Below are positions 1-7,011 of a DNA stretch of 60,654 nt, one piece after another. Position numbers and translations under genes: made by a program. Origin of the DNA: JBQTHP01 sp052389755 (GTDB taxonomy: Bacteria > Pseudomonadota > Gammaproteobacteria > Steroidobacterales > Steroidobacteraceae); the NCBI GenBank assembly GCA_052389755.1, contig JBQTHP010000006.1, positions 1 to 60,654 on the forward strand, in the 5' to 3' direction. The notes under the pieces are model-generated. The model saw only the letters and a list, made by a program, of their open reading frames with translations. It did not search any database and was not told the origin of the DNA. Position 1 is the first letter of the stretch. Every line of letters begins with the position of its first letter.

Positions 1-145
1 GAAAACACCCAAGGTCGGCACTACACGCCCAAATCCGCGCGCGCAGCGCCTCAACCCTCTGATCCGCTTGCAGTGCTATCGTTGAAAAATGCCGCTATCG
101 GCCGCCAACTGCGCAAGTTGGGCTAGCTCGCGCTCCTGGGCGAGC
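1..145. other. putative CRISPR leader side, non-coding
   Basis: No gene is visible in this stretch. It lies on the side of the CRISPR array opposite the degenerate terminal repeat, which is where a leader is expected. A short A-rich patch (TTGAAAAAT, about 82-90) is the only departure from the high-GC background. Any cas genes would have to lie to the left of the window. Leader assignment is an inference from repeat decay at the other end. Confidence 0.4.
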
Positions 146-399
146 GTTTTCCGCGGCGAATCGCCGCGGCCTCATTGAAGCGAACTCAAGAACGCGCCAG
201 CGATGCGCGACGAACTTGTTTTCCGCGGCGAATCGCCGCGGCCTCATTGAAGCCCCGAGGTCAAGCGTGTCGTCCTCGCGGACATGCGTGTTTTCCGCGG
301 CGAATCGCCGCGGCCTCATTGAAGCCCGATCATGGTGATTGAGACACGACGCGGGATCGAGCGGTTTTCCGCGGCGAATCGCCGCGGCCTCATTGTTGT
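146..399 (+). CRISPR. short CRISPR array, 4 repeats and 3 spacers
   Basis: Three identical 36-bp repeats lie at 146-181, 218-253 and 290-325, and a fourth at 364-399 whose last bases have diverged. Spacers are 36, 36 and 38 bp (182-217, 254-289, 326-363) and unrelated to each other. Each repeat starts GTTTTCC, has a perfect 9-bp palindrome (CCGCGGCGA / TCGCCGCGG), and ends CCTCATTGAAGC, so the last eight bases ATTGAAGC would form the crRNA 5' handle. The decayed copy is at 399, so the trailer is on the right and transcription is probably rightward. A 6-bp hairpin (397-412, TGTTGA/TCAACA) overlaps the array end. No cas gene is present, so the subtype cannot be set here. Confidence 0.93.
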
Positions 400-465
400 T
401 GAAAGCTCAACAGTGGCGATGAAGCACGGCATGACCTGCGGTCAACTGGGGAACAGCACCCCTCA

Positions 466-1059
466 TCACGGACCTGATGAGGCTTTTCGCTGGGCGAGCA
501 GCCTCTCGAAGCCTTCGAGCACGTCGGGCATCGTCATGGCCGTCGCGAATTCGCGAATCCATTGACGAACATGGTCAAGGTTCGCGTGCGGGTGAACGTC
601 GAGCAGTCCTTCGATATCGCGCAGATCCTGTGGTCGTTGCGCGATTGCTTTCATGATGAGCAGGTCCTCGACTTGCGGCAGCCTCACTTGCACGCCGCCG
701 AGGTTGTGCAGCTTGCTGCGCGCGATTGCCTGCTCCTCAAAAGGCAGCCGGCCGAGGATGACATCCATATCGATGCCGGATTCCGCGTGCCTGAGAAGCA
801 AGACGCGCGTCCGGCGGGCGAATTCCAGGGGCTGCTCGATGCGAGCGAGGATTCCGTGTTCCCGGGCGCCGGCCAGTGCCGCGGCCCACCTGTGTTCCGG
901 CAGCATCGCCAGAGTGTCGATGTCTCGCGTTGCACGTGGCCGACCCAGAATCGAGGCCGCAACCCCCCCGACTACCATCGCGGGGATGTGCGTCTGTTCG
1001 AGCCATGCCGCGAGCGCGGCAAGGACTTTGAGAAACGCTTCAGGAACGCGCTCGGCCAT
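466..1059 (-). CDS. nucleotidyltransferase, AbiEii/DUF6036-like
   Basis: A 197-residue protein when started at the ATG at 1059. The N-terminal part carries the nucleotidyltransferase signature GGVAASILGRPRATRDID: the glycine pair followed by an Asp-x-Asp metal site. Further acidic residues occur near the middle (GIDMDVIL). This matches the minimal NTase fold of AbiEii/MNT-type toxins and their solo relatives. A longer in-frame start at 1134 exists but would run far into the upstream gene. The start overlaps the end of the 79-residue upstream gene by 20 bp, so the two are probably translationally coupled. NTase family membership is fairly sure; a toxin role is inference. Confidence 0.75.
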   Translation of the reverse strand: MAERVPEAFLKVLAALAAWLEQTHIPAMVVGGVAASILGRPRATRDIDTLAMLPEHRWAAALAGAREHGILARIEQPLEFARRTRVLLLRHAESGIDMDVILGRLPFEEQAIARSKLHNLGGVQVRLPQVEDLLIMKAIAQRPQDLRDIEGLLDVHPHANLDHVRQWIREFATAMTMPDVLEGFERLLAQRKASSGP

Positions 1060-1279
1060 GGCGCGCCTCGTAGAGACGGGCCCAACGCTCTCGGACCTTG
1101 CGCGCCTCGGATTCCCGCTGCGTTTCATCTTCAAACAGGTGCGCCGACGTCATCAGCGACCAGAGCTGCTGAAGTTTGAGCTCGATGGGTGCCTTGCGCA
1201 GCTCTTCGACTTCGAACTGATTGGCGAGCGCCAGGCCCGCCAGATAGTCGCGCACGTCTGCATGAGTGACAGGTGACAT
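1040..1279 (-). CDS. small protein paired with the nucleotidyltransferase
   Basis: A 79-residue, mostly helical and charged protein. It begins at an ATG at 1279 and its last 20 bp overlap the downstream nucleotidyltransferase gene. No domain can be named with certainty. The gene order (small helical protein, then NTase), the overlap and the shared strand resemble toxin-antitoxin or HEPN/MNT-type two-gene modules. The WSLMTSAHLF and VRERWARL segments look like a conserved helical core. A role as the NTase's cognate partner is inferred from position only. Confidence 0.6.
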   Translation of the reverse strand: MSPVTHADVRDYLAGLALANQFEVEELRKAPIELKLQQLWSLMTSAHLFEDETQRESEARKVRERWARLYEARHGRARS

Positions 1280-1319
1280 TGAATGATTCTACCAGCCGAT
1301 CGATCCGATTTCGCGCGGC

Positions 1320-1919
1320 TCACGGAGCAGATACGCGCGTCACCACGCGCCAGCTAGAGTGAAACGGCCGCCCGCGGGTTCGGCAGCCGAGCTCGCGCAG
1401 CCACGCGGCGACCACGTGGTTGGAGTTATGGAAATACGTGTAGCGGCGTGGGTGATGCACGAAGCGCAGCCCCATGGTCGGAGTCTCCACTTCGGTATCG
1501 AGCCGCGAACGGTACAGCGCTTCGATTTTCTGCTCGAACGCCCTCACCCGCTCACGTTCCACTCGCACGGGATGCACGCGCTCCGCGCCTGCAACCTGCG
1601 CGCTCACGTTCGCGAAGGTCGGCGGCCCCGCCAGCCCGCCACGCCCGAGCGCACTCTCCTTCGGCCAGAACAGGATCGAGAGCGCGCGCAGCGGACCGGT
1701 TTCGCGCAGCGCGTACCAGCGCCACTCGCCGTAAGCGTAGCGAAGCATGCCGCCGGAGCTCGACGGAATGACGAGGCTCGCGGTCCGACCGTGATCGATG
1801 ATGAAGACCTCGACCGGATCGACGGGATCGGCCGGTGCGAGGATCGTCGTCGTGCAGCCCCCGAGACCCGTTGCGAGGCCGCACACGAGGGCGAATCGGT
1901 TGAGAGCATCCCCGGCCAT
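1320..1919 (-). CDS. putative lipoprotein, possibly DUF2459-like
   Basis: A 199-residue protein with a short hydrophobic N terminus and a lipobox (LGGC, Cys22), so it is probably a lipoprotein. The body contains VFIIDHGRTASLVIP near residue 40, AYGEWRWYAL, and a later FHNSNHVVAAWLRELGC segment. The spacing recalls the DUF2459 family, in which an early His-containing motif is followed by a late Asn-rich helix, but this is only a resemblance. The gene is divergent from the MazEF-like operon at 2091 and shares the 171-bp region between them. Function is unknown. Confidence 0.7.
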   Translation of the reverse strand: MAGDALNRFALVCGLATGLGGCTTTILAPADPVDPVEVFIIDHGRTASLVIPSSSGGMLRYAYGEWRWYALRETGPLRALSILFWPKESALGRGGLAGPPTFANVSAQVAGAERVHPVRVERERVRAFEQKIEALYRSRLDTEVETPTMGLRFVHHPRRYTYFHNSNHVVAAWLRELGCRTRGRPFHSSWRVVTRVSAP

Positions 1920-2030
1920 TTGAGCACGATAATCGATTGTCGACCGCTATCACTCTCGCGGGAATGTTTCCGAGGCGCAGCGCCGCGCCCGACATGACCG
2001 CTGCCGCGCGCAGGCGCTCGCACATGAGCC

Positions 2031-2090
2031 TTGTCGAATGACGCCGCGTCCGGCATAATGTATTACGAAATGTAATACGGAGTGTAATGC
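2031..2090 (+). promoter_or_regulatory. MazEF-type operon promoter with dyad operator
   Basis: A -35 box TTGTCG (2031-2036) and a -10 box CATAAT (2054-2059) are 17 bp apart. Starting at 2060 is a perfect inverted repeat GTATTACgaaatGTAATAC (2060-2078), followed by a related half-site GTAATGC (2084-2090) that ends at the antitoxin start codon. The operator therefore covers the expected transcription start. This arrangement is typical of autorepression by ribbon-helix-helix antitoxins; the protein that binds is inferred. Confidence 0.72.
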
Positions 2091-2408
2091 ATGGCGGGCT
2101 TTAGCCTGCGGCTGCCGGAGGATCTCGAATCGCGGCTCGACGAAGAGGCACAGCGCGAGGGCGTGGCGCGGTCAGAAATCGCGCGCACGGCAATCGCCGA
2201 ATTTCTCGAGCGCAGGGAGCGGCAGCGATATATCGCTGCATACGTCGCGGAAGCGCGCGCCGCCTACGCGGATCCGAAGATTCGCAAGGAAGCCCTCACC
2301 CTTGCGGAAGAAGCCGTGGCGCTGGACAACGAAGGCCTGCGCGTGGCGGAGAGCCGAGGGCAGCACGGGGGGAGCTCTGCTGCCGGGCAGCGAAGGAAGA
2401 AGCGATGA
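2091..2408 (+). CDS. ribbon-helix-helix antitoxin, CopG/MazE-like
   Basis: A 105-residue protein. Residues 3-45 (FSLRLPEDLESRLDEEAQREGVARSEIARTAIAEFLERRE) have the strand-helix-helix pattern of a ribbon-helix-helix DNA-binding domain. The C-terminal half is acidic and then basic, as expected for a flexible toxin-neutralising tail. The stop codon overlaps the toxin start (ATGA, 2405-2408), so translation is coupled. The dyad operator directly upstream supports autoregulation. Confidence 0.88.
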   Translation: MAGFSLRLPEDLESRLDEEAQREGVARSEIARTAIAEFLERRERQRYIAAYVAEARAAYADPKIRKEALTLAEEAVALDNEGLRVAESRGQHGGSSAAGQRRKKR

Positions 2409-2749
2409 TGAGGCGCGGCGAGATCTGGACCGCAAACCTCAATCCTTCCCGCGGCCGCGAAATAGGCAAGATCAGGCGCGTCCTGCTCGTTCAAGCCGAC
2501 GAGCTGATCGATGCAGGAACGCCGATGGTCGTCGTGCTGCCACTGACGACGCACGTGTACCCGGAGTTCAAGCTGTGGCGGGTCACTGTGTCCGCACGGG
2601 ACCGTCTCGACGAGGTTTGCCAGGTCGTCGTCGATCAGCCGCGAGCGCTCGATCGGACCCGCATCGGCGAAGGACCGCTCACAGTCCTTACGCCGGCAGA
2701 GCTCGCCGCGGTCGAGCGAAGTCTGCGCGTCGTGCTCGGTATGTACTGA
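2405..2749 (+). CDS. MazF/PemK-family endoribonuclease toxin
   Basis: A 114-residue protein of typical MazF/PemK length. The N-terminal RRGEIWTANLNPSRGREIGKIRRVLLVQ is the family hallmark (RGEIW, then the GxE/K-R-P-like turn), and the C-terminal QPRALDRTRIGEG region fits the conserved QxRxxDxxR segment. Family members cleave mRNA at short sequence motifs and are held inactive by the antitoxin. It overlaps the antitoxin gene by 4 bp. The target motif cannot be read from the sequence. Confidence 0.9.
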   Translation: MMRRGEIWTANLNPSRGREIGKIRRVLLVQADELIDAGTPMVVVLPLTTHVYPEFKLWRVTVSARDRLDEVCQVVVDQPRALDRTRIGEGPLTVLTPAELAAVERSLRVVLGMY

Positions 2750-2757
2750 TTCCGGCG

Positions 2758-3453
2758 TCAGCGCGCGGCCTGCGGATCGGCGCCGACCGTGCGCAGGAAG
2801 GCGGCCAGCGAAATCTCGGGCGTCTCGACGAACGTGCGATCGAGCGTGCGGAAGGCTTCGATGCGGTCCAGGCGAAAGCTGCGAAAGTCGCTGCGCATCT
2901 CGCACCAGGCGCCCAGTGTCCACACCGTGCCCCAGTACGCGAGGCACAGCGGGCGCACGGGCCGGACGCTCGCCTCCCCGTCCTCGCGCCGGTAGTCGAG
3001 CTCGACGACGCGGCGCACGTCGATCGAAGCGTGCAGCTCGTCCAACCGACCCGCGATCGCGGCGTGGCGCTTGACCGGCGGCGCGAACACGCGCGAGGTT
3101 TCGGTGCGGCGCTTGAGCTCCTCCGGCAGCACTGCCTCGATCTTGGTCAGGGCCTGGCGCGCGCTGCTTGCGATGCGCCGGCCCGTCCACGCCTCGACCA
3201 TGCGCGCGCCGACCACGAGTGCCTCGAGCTCGTCGCGCGTGAACATCAGCGGAGGGATGTCCGACCCGCGGCGCAACGCGTAGCCGACGCCGGCCTCGCC
3301 CTCGATCGGCACGCCGGAGCGCTGCAGGTCCTGAACATCGCGGTAGACCGTGCGCTCGGAGACTTCCAGCAGCTCCGCCAGCCGGCGGGCCGTGACCACC
3401 CGTCGCCCGCGGAGCGCCTGGATCAGCAGGAACAGCCGGTCGGCGCGGCGCAC
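2758..3453 (-). CDS. YafY-family transcriptional regulator (HTH + WYL)
   Basis: A 231-residue protein. Residues 1-60 form a DeoR-like winged helix (RADRLFLLIQALRGRRVVTARRLAELLEVSERTVYRDVQDL). Residues 140-210 form a WYL-type ligand-binding domain, with RPVRPLCLAYWGTVWTLGAWCEMRSDFRSFRLDRI. Such proteins respond to nucleotide or small ligands and often regulate the adjacent gene. The VOC-family gene lies 51 bp upstream on the same strand, so the two are probably one unit. Confidence 0.9.
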   Translation of the reverse strand: MRRADRLFLLIQALRGRRVVTARRLAELLEVSERTVYRDVQDLQRSGVPIEGEAGVGYALRRGSDIPPLMFTRDELEALVVGARMVEAWTGRRIASSARQALTKIEAVLPEELKRRTETSRVFAPPVKRHAAIAGRLDELHASIDVRRVVELDYRREDGEASVRPVRPLCLAYWGTVWTLGAWCEMRSDFRSFRLDRIEAFRTLDRTFVETPEISLAAFLRTVGADPQAAR

Positions 3454-3504
3454 GCGCCCAGCGTGACGCGCGCGACCGCGCCGATCAAGGCACGTCCGCC
3501 CCCC

Positions 3505-3882
3505 TCACCGGGGCGAGAAGAACCCCACGCGATTGCCCTCGGTGTCGAGGAACTGCGCGTAGAAGCCCATGTTATCGGGCAGCGCGGTCTTGCCTTGCAG
3601 CACCTTGCCGCCGGCTTTTTCGACCTTCGCGAGCGGCTTCGCCAGGTCGTCGCGCAGGTTGAGGTAAACGGTGGTGCTCTCGGCGCTCGGACGGTAGCCG
3701 TCGGCGTGCATGATGCAGCCGGTCGGCTGTCCCTTATCGGCCGGGAAGATCGAAAACTTCATCGTCGGGCCCATGGTGTCGGGCTTGAGCTGGACGCCGA
3801 GCACGTCCTCGTAGAACCGCGTGGCGCGGTCGAGATCCTTGCTGGGAATTTCAAACCAAGTGATGGCGCTGGCTGCGAGCAT
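3505..3882 (-). CDS. VOC-family protein (glyoxalase/bleomycin-resistance fold)
   Basis: A 125-residue protein when started at the ATG at 3882, which has a GGAG Shine-Dalgarno 6 nt upstream; a 17-residue extension to 3933 is possible but less likely. It shows the vicinal-oxygen-chelate pattern: ITWFEIPSKDLDRATRFYEDVLG at the start and FLDTEGNRVGFFSPR at the end, with paired beta-alpha-beta modules. Substrate and metal use cannot be told. It is followed by the YafY regulator, and this pair is commonly adjacent in proteobacteria. Confidence 0.85.
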   Translation of the reverse strand: MLAASAITWFEIPSKDLDRATRFYEDVLGVQLKPDTMGPTMKFSIFPADKGQPTGCIMHADGYRPSAESTTVYLNLRDDLAKPLAKVEKAGGKVLQGKTALPDNMGFYAQFLDTEGNRVGFFSPR

Positions 3883-3916
3883 GGCTGCTCCGGTCAGTGA
3901 GAGTGCCGGATTGGCA

Positions 3917-3976
3917 CGCACGCATGCTGGCACTGGGCTCCTGACAGCCTGGTGTCAGGAGGCAGGCATGCGTGCG
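3917..3976. repeat. nested double inverted repeat
   Basis: Outer arms CGCACGCATGC (3917-3927) and GCATGCGTGCG (3966-3976) are perfectly complementary. Nested inside are CTCCTGACA (3938-3946) and TGTCAGGAG (3953-3961), also perfect, with a 6-nt loop. The element lies upstream of the VOC gene, next to a decayed gene remnant. No T-run follows, so it is not a standard terminator. It could be a REP-like unit, a mobile-element end or a regulatory cruciform. Confidence 0.7.
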
Positions 3977-4034
3977 AGTCAACGCTGCTGAGATGCGCGT
4001 ATCCTGAAAATCATAGGATTGATCACGAGCGTGA

Positions 4035-4326
4035 TGTTTCGCGTGCACATCATCTACTGCCTGGGCGGAAGTCCTGGTGTGCCGCGTCGTCGAGGGCAAG
4101 GTCACGTTCGTGCACCAGCGGCTTTGGCCCGCGTTGGTACGGATGGCGGACTCCTTCGATCGCGATCGGCTGGCCGCCCTGCACGAGGTGCACACGCCAT
4201 CGGGGGCACACCAGATTCTCGTGACTCCTTATCCGGAAATGGGTACCGGCAGCCATCCGCTCGCGGGCGCTCAAGTTGTCGGTCGACGAGGCCGCGCGGC
4301 AGCTCGGCGCGTGGAGCAGAGCCTGA
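4035..4326 (+). pseudogene. frameshifted remnant of a small hypothetical protein
   Basis: From 4035 the plus strand reads ...AWAEVLVCRVVEGKVTF and continues through WPALVRMADSFDRDRLAALHEVHTPSGAHQILVTPYPE. Here the frame breaks at a GGAAATGGG run (about 4238-4246). Removing one A lets the protein continue WVPAAIRSRALKLSVDEAARQLGAWSRA and stop at 4324-4326. The two halves join into a sensible protein, so this is one broken gene. An in-frame stop at 4032 means the 5' end is missing or shifted as well. A sequencing error in the A-run is an alternative for the internal shift. The family was not recognised. Confidence 0.55.
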
Positions 4327-4466
4327 TGGGCGGACGCGTGAGTGAACACGGCCATGAGCAAGGACGTTCTCTCCAAGGCACATGGAGACCGTGCGAATGA
4401 GAATGGAAGTTGACCGCCGACGGTGAGCGGCCGGTGAGTCGGTCGATTGGGGTTTGCCGCCACCGG

Positions 4467-4519
4467 TTGACGTGCGCCAGGTCGTGCTTATGATGTGCCG
4501 TTGTTGAAGTTTTCAACAA
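4467..4519 (+). promoter_or_regulatory. VapBC promoter with 8-bp dyad operator
   Basis: A -35 box TTGACG (4467-4472) and -10 box TATGAT (4489-4494) are separated by 16 bp. At the expected transcription start lies a perfect inverted repeat TTGTTGAAGTTTTCAACAA (4501-4519: two 8-bp arms, 3-bp centre). The antitoxin start codon follows at 4533. Binding of the antitoxin-toxin complex here would block initiation; that is inferred from the arrangement. Confidence 0.7.
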
Positions 4520-4532
4520 GCGGAGCGGCGGT

Positions 4533-4766
4533 ATGGCTACGGTCAACTTCAGCGTGCCCGATAATGTAAAGCGGGACTTCGACAGGGCATTCCAGGGCGA
4601 GAACAAGAGTGCGGTGATCGCCGACCTGATGCGGGGTGCCATCGAACAAACGAAGCTGCGCAAGCGCCGCATGCGGCTATTCCGCACGCTTACGGCGCGG
4701 CGCCAACAGCGTCCTCCCGCGACCGACGCGCAGATTCGTGCGGCACGCGCCAAGACACGCCGGTGA
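4533..4766 (+). CDS. VapB/ParD-like antitoxin
   Basis: A 77-residue basic protein. The N-terminal VNFSVPDNVKRDFDRAFQGENKSAVIADLMRGAIEQ has the strand plus two helices of a ribbon-helix-helix DNA-binding domain. The C-terminal tail is very Arg-rich. It is directly upstream of a PIN-domain gene, with the stop TGA sharing a base with the toxin ATG. The palindromic operator upstream supports autoregulation. Its identity as an antitoxin rests mainly on the partner. Confidence 0.82.
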   Translation: MATVNFSVPDNVKRDFDRAFQGENKSAVIADLMRGAIEQTKLRKRRMRLFRTLTARRQQRPPATDAQIRAARAKTRR

Positions 4767-5191
4767 TGCTCGTTCTCGATGCGAGCGTCATCGCCAAATG
4801 GTTGCTGAACGACCCGCGGAGGGAAGCTGCTTCCCATCAGGCTGCGGTAATCATGCGGGCGATAACTGCAGGAGAGCTGACGGCCGTTCAACCTGCGCAC
4901 TGGTTGGCCGAGGTCGCTGCTGTCCTCGCTCGCCTCACCCCGCGAACGGTTCAAGATGATGTTGCAATGCTCCAGGCGCTCGAGCTTCCGATCGTGGGCG
5001 ACGCGCAGATCATGCGGCGCGCGTGCAGACTCGCGATCGAACTGAACCAACATGTATCTGACACGCTGTATCACGCCGTCGCACTGGAGATCCCGGGCGC
5101 CAGGCTCGTTACAGCGGATGAGCGCTATGTGAGGAAGGCTCGACATCTCGGGCGCCTCGTTCGCTTGGAGGAATGGGTCGCCAGCCCGTGA
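4766..5191 (+). CDS. vapC: VapC-type PIN-domain toxin ribonuclease
   Basis: A 141-residue PIN-domain protein starting at the ATG at 4766; a GTG one codon earlier is also possible. Acidic active-site positions are visible: Asp5 in MLVLDASVIAKWLL, Glu in HWLAEVAAVL, Asp in SDTLYHAVAL and Asp in LVTADERYV. VapC toxins are Mg-dependent RNases, often acting on tRNA. The gene follows its antitoxin with a 1-bp overlap and ends 28 bp before aceK. Confidence 0.9.
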   Translation: MLVLDASVIAKWLLNDPRREAASHQAAVIMRAITAGELTAVQPAHWLAEVAAVLARLTPRTVQDDVAMLQALELPIVGDAQIMRRACRLAIELNQHVSDTLYHAVALEIPGARLVTADERYVRKARHLGRLVRLEEWVASP

Positions 5192-5219
5192 CCAATACTG
5201 CGCGCTTGAGCGCCGATCG

Positions 5220-6953
5220 ATGAACGACGCTGCCTCGATTTCGCCACAGGCCTGCGCGGGGTACCTGGTGCAGGCATTCGCCGACTACAACGCGGAGTTC
5301 CGCGCCATCACGCGCCGCGCGCCGCAGCGTTTCGACGAACGCGACTGGAAGGGCAGCCAGCTGGACGCCGTCGAGCGCATCGACCTTTACGACGGCTATG
5401 TCAATCGCACCATCGTCCAGATGCGCGCACGGCTCGGCGAGCGTGCGCTCGACCGTACGCTCTGGGCGAGCATTCGAGCGGAGTTCGCAGGCCAGATCGA
5501 GGGATTGCCCGACAACGAATTCACGAAGACGTTCTTCAGCTCCGTCACCCGGCGGCTCTTCGGCACGATCGGCGTCGCGGCGGACATCGAGTTTCACGCC
5601 GCCGATCTCGATCCGCTCGCGAGCGTTACCAGCACGGTCGTCACGAACACCTACGTCAACCGCGGCTCTCTGCAGCTGTTGTTCGAGGATCTGCTCGGCG
5701 ATCTGCCGTTTCGCTCCCGCTGGCGCGATTTCGACAAGACCCTGATGCACGTCGTCACGGACATCTCCGCGCATTTACAGAGCATCGGCGAGCGGCGCGC
5801 GGTGCAGAAGGTGGAGGTGATCCGGCCGGTCTTCTTCCAGATCATGCGCGCGTACGTGGTCGGACGGCTCATCGGGCGCAACTTCACGATTCCGCTCGTG
5901 ATCGCGCTCAAGAACACGGAGAGCGGCGTGCTCGTCGATGCGGTGATGCTCTCCGAGGGCGACGTCAGCATCGTATTCAGCTTCACGCGCTCGTACTTTC
6001 ACGCCGATCTTGACCGCGTCGGCGAAGCGGTCGTGTTCCTGAAGTCGTTCCTGCCGAAGAAACCGGTGAGCGAGCTGTTCACGGTTCTCGGGCGCGCCAA
6101 GCAGGGCAAGACCGAGCGCTATCGCGAGCTCATGCGGCATCTCGCCGGCACCGTCGACCGGTTCGTGCACGCGCCCGGTGAGCGTGGCCTCGTCATGGTG
6201 TGCTTCACGCTCTCCTCTTTCGACGTGGTCTTCAAGATCATCCGCGACCGCTTTCCCTATCCCAAGAACATCCTGCGCGAGGAGGTCGAAGCGAAGTACC
6301 GGCTCGTCTTCAAGCACGACCGCGCAGGACGGCTCGTCGATGCGCAGGAGTTCAGACGGCTGCGATTCCCGAAGGCGCTGTTCTCGCCTGAGCTGCTCGA
6401 GGAGCTGCTGTTGGAAACGGCGCAGTCGGTGCGCGTAGACGGCGACGATCTCACCTTCGATCATGTATACGTCGAGCGGCGCATGACGCCGCTCAACCTC
6501 TACCTGCGCACGATCACGCCGGAGCTCGCGGAGAAAGCCGTGCTCGACTACGGCCAGTGCATCCGCGATCTCGCGTACACCAACATCTTCGCAGGCGATT
6601 TCCTGCTCAAGAACTTCGGCGTCACGCGCCACGGACGGGTGATCTTTTACGACTACGACGAGCTGTGTCAGGTCACCGACTGCCGCTTCCGCGAGCTGCC
6701 GCAGGCGACCAACGAGGAGGATGAGATGCGTGGGGAAGCATGGTTCTACGTCGCCGACAACGACGTCTTCCCCGAAACGTTCTTGCGTTTCCTGGCGTTC
6801 GACGACGCTCAGCGCGAGGCATTCCTGCGCGTGCATGGGGAGATTCTCACGGCCGATTTCTGGCGGCACGTGCAGCAACGGCATCGCGAAGGCGAGCTGC
6901 TGGAGGTGGTGCCGTACCATCCGCACCGCGTGCGCGTTGCGAGCAGCGCATGA
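5220..6953 (+). CDS. aceK: isocitrate dehydrogenase kinase/phosphatase
   Basis: A 577-residue protein of full family length. AceK phosphorylates and dephosphorylates isocitrate dehydrogenase to set flux between the TCA cycle and the glyoxylate shunt. The family ATP-binding motif APGERGLVM is present around residue 320, followed by the FKIIRDRFPYPK segment. The C-terminal half carries NIFAGDFLLKNFGVTRHGRVIFYDYDELC, a kinase-like catalytic loop with the metal-binding YDYDE. In many proteobacteria aceK sits with aceBA; here neither glyoxylate enzyme is nearby, so it stands alone between VapBC and a lipoprotein gene. Confidence 0.97.
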   Translation: MNDAASISPQACAGYLVQAFADYNAEFRAITRRAPQRFDERDWKGSQLDAVERIDLYDGYVNRTIVQMRARLGERALDRTLWASIRAEFAGQIEGLPDNEFTKTFFSSVTRRLFGTIGVAADIEFHAADLDPLASVTSTVVTNTYVNRGSLQLLFEDLLGDLPFRSRWRDFDKTLMHVVTDISAHLQSIGERRAVQKVEVIRPVFFQIMRAYVVGRLIGRNFTIPLVIALKNTESGVLVDAVMLSEGDVSIVFSFTRSYFHADLDRVGEAVVFLKSFLPKKPVSELFTVLGRAKQGKTERYRELMRHLAGTVDRFVHAPGERGLVMVCFTLSSFDVVFKIIRDRFPYPKNILREEVEAKYRLVFKHDRAGRLVDAQEFRRLRFPKALFSPELLEELLLETAQSVRVDGDDLTFDHVYVERRMTPLNLYLRTITPELAEKAVLDYGQCIRDLAYTNIFAGDFLLKNFGVTRHGRVIFYDYDELCQVTDCRFRELPQATNEEDEMRGEAWFYVADNDVFPETFLRFLAFDDAQREAFLRVHGEILTADFWRHVQQRHREGELLEVVPYHPHRVRVASSA

Positions 6954-6963
6954 GGAACGCGGC

Positions 6964-6992
6964 AGGGCCCGCTGCACCAGCCAGCGGGCCCT
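6964..6992. terminator. strong hairpin between convergent genes
   Basis: A perfect 11-bp stem AGGGCCCGCTG / CAGCGGGCCCT with a 7-nt loop lies just after aceK and just before the end of the convergent lipoprotein gene. There is no clear T-run on either side, so it may act as a bidirectional barrier or stabilise 3' ends rather than be a canonical intrinsic terminator. Confidence 0.6.
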
Positions 6993-7011
6993 GAGAGCGA
7001 CACCCGAGAAG

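Noticed and set aside
95..319. Repeat protein MRPRRFAAEN x3 on the minus strand
   Set aside because: It is a translation of the CRISPR repeats, not a gene.
182..363. Self-targeting by CRISPR spacers
   Set aside because: No match of the three spacers was noticed elsewhere in the window by eye; a computed search would be needed to claim or exclude it genome-wide.
562..1276. Long plus-strand frames over the nucleotidyltransferase
   Set aside because: They are antisense to two genes with recognisable or coupled products, are Arg/Pro-rich and show no domain.
2302..3900. 532-residue plus-strand open frame
   Set aside because: It runs antisense to the YafY and VOC genes and through the MazF gene in another frame; its composition is that of a GC-rich shadow.
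5775..6977. 400-residue minus-strand frame opposite aceK
   Set aside because: It is the antisense of a fully conserved enzyme and has no independent features.
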